Below, in pieces: positions 14,486 to 20,751 of a DNA stretch of 20,751 bases; position 1 is the first letter of the stretch; every line of letters begins with the position of its first letter. The position numbers were made by a program, and so were the translations under genes. The stretch is from Burkholderiaceae bacterium (GTDB lineage Bacteria > Pseudomonadota > Gammaproteobacteria > Burkholderiales > Burkholderiaceae_C): contig JALOSD010000011.1 of assembly GCA_025458585.1 (NCBI GenBank), forward strand, positions 1 through 20,751, in the 5' to 3' direction. The notes beneath the pieces are model-generated. The model was not told the DNA's origin. It searched no databases and saw nothing but the letters and a program-made list of their open reading frames with translations.

Positions 14486-15484
14486 ATGACGACGTCGCAC
14501 GATCTCGTTCCGGTGGCCGATCGGCACGCGATCCCGATCGCGAAGATGCGAACCGTGTTCCGCGTCGACGACGTCGAGAAGCGCCTGCACAAGCTGCCGC
14601 CGAAGGAGCACGAGTCGCTGCGCGCCACCTACGAGCGCATGCTCGAGAAGGGCCCCGAGCGCTTCCAGGTCAAGCCCGGGGGTCTGCCGGCGATGGAGCA
14701 TCTGTACGAGATGCTGCCGAACTTCCACGAGGTGCTCGACGACGTGAAGCGCCAGCTCGCGCTGTGCCACGACAGCGGCGACGCGCTCGAGATCACGCCG
14801 ATGCTGCTGCTCGGCCCACCTGGCGTCGGCAAGACGCACTTCGCGCGCGAGGTCGCGCAGCTGCTAGGCACGGGCATGGGTTTCCTGTCGATGAGCTCGC
14901 TCACCGCCGGCTGGGTGCTCTCGGGCGCGTCGAGCCAGTGGAAGGGCGCGCGCCCGGGCAAAGTGTTCGAGACGCTCGTCGACGGCAACTACGCGAACCC
15001 GGTGATGGTCGTCGACGAGATCGACAAGGCGCGCGGCGAGCACGCCTACGACCCGCTCGGGGCGCTCTACAGCCTGCTCGAGCACGACACGGCGCACCAC
15101 TTCACCGACGAGTTCGCCGAGGTCGCGATCGACGCCAGCCAGGTGATCTGGGTGGCCACCGCCAACGACGAGCGCGCGATTCCCGAGCCGATCCTCAACC
15201 GGATGAACGTCTACGCGGTACAGATGCCCGACCGCGACGCGGCGCGCGCGATCGCGCGCCGGCTGTACGCGAGCATCCGCGCCGCCCACGCGTGGGGCGA
15301 ACGCTTCGAGCCCGAACCCGCCGAGGCCACGCTCGAGCGCATGAGCGAACTCGCGCCGCGCGAGATGCGCCGCGCGTGGATGACCGGCTTCGGCAACGCC
15401 AAGCTGGACGGCCGCGGCACCGTCGAGGTGCGCGACCTGCCCGAGCCGGGCACGAAACGCACCCCGATCGGGTTCGTGCACTGA
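14486..15484 (+). CDS. Orphan Lon-type AAA+ ATPase without protease domain
   Basis: The 332 residues hold a single AAA+ module most like that of Lon. Walker A is GPPGVGKT (110-117) and Walker B is VVDEIDK (Asp177, Glu178). A Lon-like stretch runs through DPLGALYSLLEHD and DEFAEVAIDASQVIWVATAND (sensor-1 Asn227), then IPEPILNRM with a candidate arginine finger Arg239. Sensor-2-like arginines lie at 292-296 (REMRR). There is no Lon N-terminal substrate domain and no Ser-Lys protease domain. About 100 N-terminal residues are charged and helical and are not recognised. ATPase activity is expected; the substrate and pathway are unknown. It stands alone, preceded by a structured leader and followed by a strong hairpin, so it is probably monocistronic. 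Confidence 0.82.
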   Translation: MTTSHDLVPVADRHAIPIAKMRTVFRVDDVEKRLHKLPPKEHESLRATYERMLEKGPERFQVKPGGLPAMEHLYEMLPNFHEVLDDVKRQLALCHDSGDALEITPMLLLGPPGVGKTHFAREVAQLLGTGMGFLSMSSLTAGWVLSGASSQWKGARPGKVFETLVDGNYANPVMVVDEIDKARGEHAYDPLGALYSLLEHDTAHHFTDEFAEVAIDASQVIWVATANDERAIPEPILNRMNVYAVQMPDRDAARAIARRLYASIRAAHAWGERFEPEPAEATLERMSELAPREMRRAWMTGFGNAKLDGRGTVEVRDLPEPGTKRTPIGFVH

Positions 15485-15526
15485 GTCCCGCGGCTCCAGG
15501 CCGACCTGCGTCGGCCTGGACGGGAC
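15485..15526 (+). terminator. Strong two-tier hairpin after the AAA+ ATPase
   Basis: A perfect 10-bp stem CCAGGCCGAC (15496-15505) / GTCGGCCTGG (15510-15519) with loop CTGC is enclosed by a second perfect pair, GTCCCG (15485-15490) / CGGGAC (15521-15526). It begins one base after the stop codon. It is a likely transcription end or 3'-stabilising structure. No T-run follows, so it is not a textbook intrinsic terminator. Confidence 0.5.
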
Positions 15527-15825
15527 GAAGGACCCGAGCTCTGCCCGCGCGAGGCCTGCTCGCGACGGTGGGCCGCAGGGCGATGGCGGTGCCTGCGGGC
15601 GCAGGCCCGATTCGCGCTCGCCCCAACGTCGTCAATGCGCAAGCGGTGCCGACCGTGAAGACGGTTGCCGGGCACTGCCGCCACGACCGGTTCACGCTCG
15701 ATGACGGCACCAGGTCCATGGCAAACGCTTTGCATCAACCCGGTCCGAAACCGTTCGCCTCGTCGTCGCCTGGACGATGCGACGTCGCCCGAGGGCGCCG
15801 CAAGCGCGGGCGTACCATCGCGGTC
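15527..15825. other. Non-coding gap with small hairpins
   Basis: No credible gene is seen in the roughly 300 bp before the 5'-nucleotidase. It contains further inverted repeats: CGCGAG-GCCTG-CTCGCG (15548-15564), GCCTGCG-GG-CGCAGGC (15591-15606), ACCGT-GAAG-ACGGT (15652-15665) and GCAAA-CGC-TTTGC (15721-15733). The 5'-nucleotidase frame is open through much of it but encodes Arg/Pro/Gly-rich sequence with no family pattern. It may be a dispersed repeat, a long leader or an unrecognised RNA. Confidence 0.35.
15813..15818 (+). promoter_or_regulatory. Candidate -10 hexamer, possible leaderless start of the 5'-nucleotidase
   Basis: TACCAT (four of six matches) ends 7 nt before the ATG at 15826, with no Shine-Dalgarno sequence between. 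The spacing is the same as before the CobT-like gene. Confidence 0.35.
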
Positions 15826-16767
15826 ATGCCCGCGACACTCGACGGCCGCCTCGTCGTGGCCATCTCCTCGCGCGCGCTGTTCGACTTCGAGGACGAGAAC
15901 CGCGTCTTCGAGGCGCACGACGACCGCGCCTACATGCACCTGCAGCTGCAGCGGCTCGACGAGCCGGCGCGCCCCGGCGTCGCGTTCTCGCTCGTGCGCA
16001 AGCTGCTCGCCTTCAACGGCACGGCGGCCGACCGCGATCGCGTCGAGGTCGTGATGCTGTCGCGCAACGACCCGGTGTCGGGCATGCGCGTGTTCCGCTC
16101 GGCGCGGCACTACGCGCTGCCGGTCGAGCGCGGCGTGTTCACGCGTGGCGAGAGCCCGTGGCGCTACCTGAAGCCGCTGAAGGCGAACCTGTTCCTGTCG
16201 GCCAACGACGCCGACGTCCGGCAGGCGCTCGCCGCCGGCGTGCCCGCCGCGCGCGTGTTCCCGCACAGCGCGCACGCCTCCGCGAACCACCCCGACGAGG
16301 TGCGCATCGCGTTCGACGGCGACGCCGTGCTCTTTTCCGACGAGGCCGAGCGCGTGTACCAGCGCGACGGTCTCGACGCGTTCCAGCACCACGAGACGGC
16401 GCAGGCGGCGACCCCGCTCACTCCCGGGCCGTTCAAGCCGCTGCTCGAGGCGCTGCACCGGCTGCAGCAGGAACCGGCGCGCGGCATGCGCATCCGCACC
16501 GCGCTCGTCACCGCGCGCAGCGCGCCGGCGCACGAGCGCGCGATCCGCACGCTGATGGCGTGGCACATCGACGTCGACGAGGCGATGTTCCTCGGCGGCC
16601 TGCCGAAGGGCGAGTTCCTGCGCGCCTTCGACCCCGATTTCTTCTTCGACGACCAGACCGGCCACGTCGAGCACGCCGCGGCGCACGTGCCGGCTGGGCA
16701 CGTCGCGGCGGGCGTCGTCAACGAGCCGGCCGCCGCGGCCACCGACACGGCCGCCGCGGCGTGCTGA
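15826..16767 (+). CDS. Cytosolic 5'-nucleotidase (cN-I-like family)
   Basis: Predicted to hydrolyse nucleoside 5'-monophosphates to nucleoside and phosphate in the cytosol. The 313 residues match the 5'-nucleotidase family related to eukaryotic cytosolic 5'-nucleotidase I. An N-terminal LVVAISSRALFDFEDENRVFE block and PVSGMRVFRSARHYAL are present. HAD-like motifs follow: DGD (164-166) as motif I, LVTARSAPAHERA (227-238) as motif II, Lys261 as motif III and FFFDDQ (272-277) as motif IV. The last ~30 residues are an Ala/Val-rich, low-complexity tail. The ATG at 15826 begins just before the conserved block. The stop lies inside the next gene, which starts at 16761. Confidence 0.88.
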   Translation: MPATLDGRLVVAISSRALFDFEDENRVFEAHDDRAYMHLQLQRLDEPARPGVAFSLVRKLLAFNGTAADRDRVEVVMLSRNDPVSGMRVFRSARHYALPVERGVFTRGESPWRYLKPLKANLFLSANDADVRQALAAGVPAARVFPHSAHASANHPDEVRIAFDGDAVLFSDEAERVYQRDGLDAFQHHETAQAATPLTPGPFKPLLEALHRLQQEPARGMRIRTALVTARSAPAHERAIRTLMAWHIDVDEAMFLGGLPKGEFLRAFDPDFFFDDQTGHVEHAAAHVPAGHVAAGVVNEPAAAATDTAAAAC

Positions 16768-16979
16768 CGCTGCTGCGGCGGCTGTGGCAGCCGCGCCGGC
16801 CGCTGTTCTGGCTGTGGATCGCGTTCAACGTGCTGTCGTCGGTCTTCGGCTGGGCGATGCGCTGGCCGGGGTTGAACGCCGCCGGCGTCACGCTGCTGGG
16901 CGCGCTCGCGCTCGCCAACCTGGCGGCGTCGCTCGTCGTGCTGTGGCGACTCGTCGCCCGCGCCCCCGATCAGCCGTAG
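16761..16979 (+). CDS. Small membrane protein with two predicted helices
   Basis: The 72 residues start at a GTG 7 nt overlapping the end of the 5'-nucleotidase gene. The product has two hydrophobic segments, PLFWLWIAFNVLSSVFGWAM and VTLLGALALANLAASLVVLW, separated by a short polar turn and flanked by arginines, consistent with a two-pass inner-membrane protein. The family is not recognised. The overlap suggests co-translation with the nucleotidase. Its last 10 bases overlap the 3' end of the convergent Crp-family gene. It could be spurious, but the clear membrane pattern and good frame argue for a real gene. Confidence 0.6.
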   Translation: MLTLLRRLWQPRRPLFWLWIAFNVLSSVFGWAMRWPGLNAAGVTLLGALALANLAASLVVLWRLVARAPDQP

Positions 16980-17710
16980 CGGCGCAACGCGTCGAGGTCG
17001 AGCACGCGCACGCCACCGTACTCGACGCGGATCAGCCCGCCCGCCTGCAGGTGCTGCAGCGCCACGTTGACGCGCTGGCGCGACAGGCCGACGAGGTAGC
17101 CGATCTCCTGCTGCGTGATGCGCAGCAGGTCGCCCACGCCGGGATAGAGCACGGGGTGGAACAGCGCGGCGAGGCTGCGCGCGACGCGCTGGTCGGGCTG
17201 CGTCAGGCGGTCGATCTCGCGCGCGCCGATGAACTGCCCGAGCCGCTCGTTGAGCTGCATCATCACGAAGCGGTTGAAGCCGATGCTGCGGTCGAGCAGC
17301 CAGTCGAAGGTCTGCACCGTGATGCCGGCGACGACACTGCGCCGCAGCGCCAGGATGTTGTAGCGGTACGGCTCGTGCTTGAGCACCGTGCCCTCGCCGA
17401 ACCACCCGCCCGGCGGCACGCCGGTGAACGTGATCGGCACGCCGAGCGCGGTGTCGTTGCTCATCTTCAGCAGCCCGTCGATGAGGCCGAACCAGTACGT
17501 CACCGGCCGGCCGACGCGGCAGACGAACTCGCCCGCCTCGACCTGCACCGCGCGCAGGTCCGCCTCGGCGACGGTGCGCTCGTCGGCGCGCAACGTGCGC
17601 AGCCACGGAATGCCCTGCAACTCGTCGGCCGTCAGCGCGCGCGAACGCGCCCGCAGCGGCGCCGGCACCGCAGCGGGGACGGCGTCTACGGGAAAGGCCG
17701 CATAGGACAT
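16970..17710 (-). CDS. Crp/Fnr-family transcriptional regulator
   Basis: The 246-residue protein has a cyclic-nucleotide-binding-like beta-roll domain (about 36-155) including VQVEAGEFVCRVGRP and GGWFGEGTVL. A dimerisation helix follows (FNRFVMMQLNERLGQFI), then a C-terminal winged helix-turn-helix at about 196-230 (ITQQEIGYLVGLSRQRVNVALQHL). It lacks an N-terminal cysteine cluster, so it is not an oxygen-sensing FNR. The ligand is unknown, and the phosphate-binding Arg-Ser pair of true CRP is not evident. The ATG at 17710 is chosen because residues encoded upstream look random and the palindromic operator lies there. It diverges from the acyl-CoA ligase operon, which it probably controls along with itself. 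Confidence 0.88.
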   Translation of the reverse strand: MSYAAFPVDAVPAAVPAPLRARSRALTADELQGIPWLRTLRADERTVAEADLRAVQVEAGEFVCRVGRPVTYWFGLIDGLLKMSNDTALGVPITFTGVPPGGWFGEGTVLKHEPYRYNILALRRSVVAGITVQTFDWLLDRSIGFNRFVMMQLNERLGQFIGAREIDRLTQPDQRVARSLAALFHPVLYPGVGDLLRITQQEIGYLVGLSRQRVNVALQHLQAGGLIRVEYGGVRVLDLDALRRYG

Positions 17711-17719
17711 CCCCGAAGA

Positions 17720-17737
17720 TTGTCGTCGTAACGACAA
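17720..17737. promoter_or_regulatory. Inverted repeat in the divergent promoter, candidate Crp/Fnr-type operator
   Basis: TTGTCGT-CGTA-ACGACAA is a perfect 7-bp inverted repeat with a 4-bp spacer, the size and TTGN-CAA edge expected for a dimeric Crp/Fnr-family site. It begins 10 bp upstream of the regulator's start codon and ends 83 bp before the ligase start. On the minus strand a TTGACG (17748-17743) and GACAAT (17724-17719) pair with 18-bp spacing overlaps it, so binding would be expected to repress the regulator gene. Confidence 0.55.
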
Positions 17738-17809
17738 GCCGGCGTCAAACTTCTTCTCACAATCGCGCTTCTCATCACGGTTGGTGAGCGCGACCGCGCG
17801 CCGACCCCC

Positions 17810-17815
17810 AGGAGG
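17810..17815 (+). promoter_or_regulatory. Ribosome binding site for the acyl-CoA ligase
   Basis: AGGAGG with a 5-nt spacer to the GTG at 17821. It is a full consensus site and settles the non-ATG start. Confidence 0.8.
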
Positions 17816-17820
17816 CCCAC

Positions 17821-19755
17821 GTGACGGCAACGTTCCCCCGCTTGCTGCTCGAACACGCCGTGAAGCGCCCGCAGGCGCCCGCGTTGCGCGAAAAGGTCTA
17901 CGGCATCTGGCAGACGCTGACCTGGGCCGAACTCGCGACGCTCGTGCGACAGATGGCGTGCGGCTTCGCACAGGCCGGCCTGAAGCGCGGCGACCACATC
18001 GTGATCGTCGGCGAGAACCGCCCGCGCCTGTACGCCAGCATGCTCGCCGCGCAGTCCCTCGGCGCGGTGCCAGTGCCGCTGTACCAGGACGCCGTGGCCG
18101 CCGAGTTCGTCTACCCGATCAACAACGCCGACGTGGCGTTCGCCGTCGTCGAGGACCAGGAGCAGGTCGACAAGATGCTCGAGCTGCGCGCCCAGTGCCC
18201 GCAGCTCGCCCGCGTCTGGTACGACGAGCCGCGGGGCTTGCGCAACTACGGCGATCCCGGGCTGGCGTCGCTCGACGTGCTGCTCGCCGCCGGCGCCGAG
18301 CACGACAAGAACCACCCTCGCCTGTTCGACGACGAGGTCGCGAAGGTGCAGCCGCACGACGTCGCGGCGATGTTCTTCACCTCGGGCACCACCGGCAACC
18401 CGAAGGGAGTCGTGCACACGCACCACACGCTGCTCGACCGCGGCGCGGCCGGCGCGCGCTTCGACAAGCTCACCGACAAGGAAGAGGTGCTCGCCTACCT
18501 GCCGCCGGCATGGATCGGGCAGAACATCTTCAGCTACGCCCAGTGGCTCGCATGCGGCTACGTCGTCAACTGCCCCGAGTCGTCGGCCACCGTGATGATC
18601 GACCTCAAGGAGATCGGGCCGACGTACTACTTCGCCCCACCCCGCGTGTTCGAGGGGCTGCTCACCAGCGTGATGATCCGCATGGAAGACGCCGGCGCGA
18701 TCAAGCGCTGGCTGTTCCACAAGTACATGGACCTCGCGAAGCGCGTCGGCCCGGCCCTGATGGACGGCAGGCCCGTGGGCGGCTTCGACAAGCTCAACTA
18801 CACGCTGGGCAACCTGCTGATCTACGGCCCGCTGCGCAACACGCTGGGTCTGAACCGCGTGCGCGTGGCCTACACCGCGGGCGAGGCGATCGGCCCCGAC
18901 CTGTTCACGTTCTACCGCTCGATCGGCATCAACCTCAAGCAGCTCTACGGCTCGACCGAGACCGCCGTGTTCGTCTGCCTGCAGCCCGACCACGAGGCCA
19001 AGGCCGACACGGTGGGCGTGCCGATCGAGGGCGTCGAAATCAAGCTGGCCGACAACGGCGAGATCCTGGTGAAGTCGCCCGGGCTGCTGAAGGAGTACTA
19101 CAAGAACCCGGCCGCCACCGCCGAGGTGCTGACGCCAGACGGCTGGTACCACACCGGGGACGCCGGCTTCCTCGACGCCGGCGGGCACCTGAAGATCATC
19201 GACCGCGCGAAGGACGTCGGCCGCATGGCCGACGGCTCGATGTTCGCGCCCAAGTACATCGAGAACAAGCTCAAGTTCTTCCCGCACATCAAGGAGGCGG
19301 TGGCCTTCGGCGACCGGCGCGACAAGGTCTGCGCCTTCGTCAACATCGACTTCGAGGCGGTGGGCAACTGGGCCGAGCGGCGCAACCTGCCGTACGCCGG
19401 CTACACCGACCTCGCCGGCAAGAAGGAAGTGCTCGAGCTGATCCGCGAGTGCGTCGAGAAGGTCAACGCCGACCTCGCCGCCGACGAGAAGCTCGCCGGC
19501 AGCCAGGTCAGCCGCTTCCTCGTGCTGCACAAGGAGCTCGACGCCGACGACGGCGAGCTCACGCGCACGCGCAAGGTGCGCCGCGGCTACATCGGCGACA
19601 AGTACCAGGTGCTGGTCGATGCGATGTACGGCGGCAAGGGCGAGCAGTACATCGAGACGCAGGTCAAGTTCGAGGACGGGCGCACCGGCAGCGTGTCGGC
19701 GACGCTGAAGATCGTCGACGTCAAGACGTTCCCGGCCGTTCGGAGGGCAGCATGA
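17821..19755 (+). CDS. AMP-forming acyl-CoA ligase (long-chain fatty acid-CoA ligase type)
   Basis: Adenylate-forming enzyme that activates a carboxylic acid with ATP to an acyl-AMP and then to the CoA thioester. The 644 residues fit the long-chain acyl-CoA synthetase branch. The P-loop-like motif is FTSGTTGNPKG (186-196). The substrate/adenylate motif is YGSTE (376-380), GWYHTGD lies at 441-447, the hinge region is DRAKDV (461-466), and the C-terminal catalytic lysine is Lys585 in LTRTRKVRR. The hinge reads GRMADGSMFAPKYIEN, a variant of the usual LANGEYVAPE form. The start is a GTG with a consensus ribosome binding site. It is first in an operon with livG and livH homologues (ATGA overlap with livG), so the acid may be the transported substrate. 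The substrate cannot be read from sequence. Confidence 0.92.
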   Translation: MTATFPRLLLEHAVKRPQAPALREKVYGIWQTLTWAELATLVRQMACGFAQAGLKRGDHIVIVGENRPRLYASMLAAQSLGAVPVPLYQDAVAAEFVYPINNADVAFAVVEDQEQVDKMLELRAQCPQLARVWYDEPRGLRNYGDPGLASLDVLLAAGAEHDKNHPRLFDDEVAKVQPHDVAAMFFTSGTTGNPKGVVHTHHTLLDRGAAGARFDKLTDKEEVLAYLPPAWIGQNIFSYAQWLACGYVVNCPESSATVMIDLKEIGPTYYFAPPRVFEGLLTSVMIRMEDAGAIKRWLFHKYMDLAKRVGPALMDGRPVGGFDKLNYTLGNLLIYGPLRNTLGLNRVRVAYTAGEAIGPDLFTFYRSIGINLKQLYGSTETAVFVCLQPDHEAKADTVGVPIEGVEIKLADNGEILVKSPGLLKEYYKNPAATAEVLTPDGWYHTGDAGFLDAGGHLKIIDRAKDVGRMADGSMFAPKYIENKLKFFPHIKEAVAFGDRRDKVCAFVNIDFEAVGNWAERRNLPYAGYTDLAGKKEVLELIRECVEKVNADLAADEKLAGSQVSRFLVLHKELDADDGELTRTRKVRRGYIGDKYQVLVDAMYGGKGEQYIETQVKFEDGRTGSVSATLKIVDVKTFPAVRRAA

Positions 19756-20600
19756 ACGCCGTTGCCGAACCGGTCGCGACCGCCGCCGCGCAGGCACCGG
19801 CCGCCGCCGAAGGCGGCCGCAGGCGCCGCCAGGGCGACGTGATCCTGGAAGTGAAGAACATCAGCCTGCGCTTCGGCGGCGTCAAGGCGCTGACCGACAT
19901 CAGCTTCGACGTGCGCGAGCACGAGGTGCGCGCCATCATCGGCCCGAACGGCGCCGGCAAGAGCTCGATGCTCAACTGCATCAACGGCGTCTACACGCCG
20001 CAGGAGGGCTCGATCACGTTCCGCGGCAAGACCTTCAGCCACATGAACTCGCGCCAGGTCGCCGAGATGGGCGTGGCGCGCACGTTCCAGAACCTGGCGC
20101 TGTTCAAGGGCATGAGCGTGATCGACAACATCATGACCGGCCGCAACCTGAAGATGAAGACGAACATCTTCCAGCAGGCCATCCGCTGGGGTGCGGCCGA
20201 ACGCGAGGAGGTCGAGCACCGCGAGTTCGTCGAGAAGATCATCGACTTCCTTGAGATCCAGGCGTACCGCAAGACGCCGGTGGGCCGCCTGCCGTACGGG
20301 CTGCAGAAGCGCGTCGACCTCGGCCGCGCGCTCGCGATGGAGCCGCAGGTGCTGCTGCTCGACGAGCCGATGGCCGGCATGAACGTCGAGGAGAAGCAGG
20401 ACATGAGCCGCTTCATCCTCGACGTCAACGACGAGTTCGGCACGACGATCGTGCTGATCGAGCACGACATGGGCGTGGTCATGGACATCTCCGACCGCGT
20501 CGTCGTGCTCGACTACGGCAAGAAGATCGGCGACGGCACGCCCGACGAGGTGCGCGCCAACGAGGACGTGATCCGCGCGTACCTCGGCACGAGCCACTGA
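19752..20600 (+). CDS. livG: Branched-chain amino acid-type ABC transporter ATPase LivG
   Basis: Cytoplasmic ATPase of a LIV/HAAT-family importer. The 282 residues have an Ala-rich N-terminal extension of about 29 residues, then an ABC domain. Walker A is GPNGAGKS (64-71), followed by a Q-loop in ARTFQNLALF. The signature is LPYGLQKRVDL (180-190), the variant usual for LivG. Walker B is VLLLDEP with Asp204 and Glu205, and the switch histidine is His238. The insert between Q-loop and signature (TGRNLKMKTNIFQQAIRW) is also LivG-like. The ATG at 19752 overlaps the ligase stop (ATGA), with GGAGG just upstream. The ligand class is unknown; this transporter family also carries aromatic and short dicarboxylic acids. 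Confidence 0.93.
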   Translation: MNAVAEPVATAAAQAPAAAEGGRRRRQGDVILEVKNISLRFGGVKALTDISFDVREHEVRAIIGPNGAGKSSMLNCINGVYTPQEGSITFRGKTFSHMNSRQVAEMGVARTFQNLALFKGMSVIDNIMTGRNLKMKTNIFQQAIRWGAAEREEVEHREFVEKIIDFLEIQAYRKTPVGRLPYGLQKRVDLGRALAMEPQVLLLDEPMAGMNVEEKQDMSRFILDVNDEFGTTIVLIEHDMGVVMDISDRVVVLDYGKKIGDGTPDEVRANEDVIRAYLGTSH

Positions 20601-20614
20601 CAAGGGAGCCGGCG

Positions 20615-20751
20615 ATGGGTTTTTTCCTCGAAGCGCTGATCGGCGGCCTGATGACGGGCATGCTGTATTCGCTGATTGCGCTCGGCTTCGTGCTGATCTT
20701 CAAGGCCTCGGGCGTCTTCAACTTCGCGCAGGGCGCGATGGTGCTGTTCGC
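20615..20751 (+). CDS. livH: Branched-chain amino acid-type ABC transporter permease LivH, 5' part
   Basis: The first 45 codons of an inner-membrane permease, cut by the window end. MGFFLEALIGGLMTGMLYSL, then IALGFVLIFKASGVFNFAQG, is the hallmark N-terminus of LivH-type permeases. AAGGGAG (20602-20608) lies 6 nt before the ATG. It follows livG by 14 nt in the ligase-transporter operon; the remaining livM, livF and binding-protein genes would be expected downstream, outside the window. Confidence 0.9.
   Translation, partial: MGFFLEALIGGLMTGMLYSLIALGFVLIFKASGVFNFAQGAMVLF

Noticed and set aside
15583..15825. N-terminal extension of the 5'-nucleotidase from an upstream ATG (15583 or 15718)
   Set aside because: The extra residues are Arg/Pro/Gly-rich and match nothing. 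The conserved domain begins right after the ATG at 15826.
17686..19797. 703-codon open frame on the minus strand opposite the acyl-CoA ligase
   Set aside because: It mirrors a well-conserved ligase. Its sequence is His/Val/Asp/Leu-rich with no family pattern, as expected from the codon bias of very GC-rich genes. The same applies to long minus-strand frames at 11389-13023, 6406-7851, 4021-5289 and 19587-20603.
1..20751. Signs of a mobile element, phage, CRISPR or defence system
   Set aside because: No integrase, transposase, attachment-site duplication, regular spacer array or defence gene is seen, and base composition looks even throughout.

Overview
The window is a gene-dense, very GC-rich stretch with strong G/C preference at third codon positions. 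No rRNA, tRNA, integrase, transposase or CRISPR array is visible. The content (long-form IlvA, a complete general secretion cluster in the order C<- ->G-H-I-J-K-L-M-N-D-E-F, a cytosolic 5'-nucleotidase-I homologue, and an acyl-CoA ligase joined to a branched-chain-type ABC transporter) suggests a betaproteobacterium of the Burkholderiales (Rubrivivax/Leptothrix-like). This is inferred from gene content and style, not from a search.

Layout. 61-2700: ilvA (threonine deaminase), then a divergent CobT-family protein. 2751-14236: a type II secretion system (T2SS). gspC is on the minus strand and diverges from an eleven-gene plus-strand run, gspGHIJKLMNDEF. Most junctions in the run are 1-4 nt stop/start overlaps (TGATG, ATGA, GTGA, TTGA). 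The only large gap is 130 bp between gspK and gspL. GspE (ATPase), GspF/L/M (inner-membrane platform), GspC (linker), GspG-K (pseudopilins), GspD (secretin) and GspN are all present. The prepilin peptidase and a pilotin are not in the window. 14237-15825: a palindromic intergenic element, an orphan Lon-type AAA+ ATPase lacking a protease domain, and a 341-bp hairpin-rich non-coding stretch. 15826-16979: a 5'-nucleotidase overlapping a small two-helix membrane protein. 16970-20751: a Crp/Fnr-family regulator (minus strand) diverging from an operon of AMP-forming acyl-CoA ligase, LivG-type ATPase and LivH-type permease. The last is cut by the window end.

How the genes work together. The gsp genes build one envelope-spanning machine that exports folded periplasmic proteins, and the tight coupling suits its stoichiometric assembly. 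In the last operon, an importer of the branched-chain amino acid family is co-translated with a CoA ligase, which suggests uptake and CoA activation of a carboxylic acid. The Crp/Fnr regulator is the obvious candidate to control it, and a perfect inverted repeat lies in the shared promoter region.

No clearly new multi-gene system was found. The most useful second looks are the CobT-like protein with two altered active-site positions, the orphan Lon-like ATPase with its 16-bp palindrome, -10-like hexamers placed 6-8 nt before four start codons (possible leaderless mRNAs), the symmetric shared -10 between gspC and gspG, and the four-copy 15-bp repeat in the GspD signal peptide.
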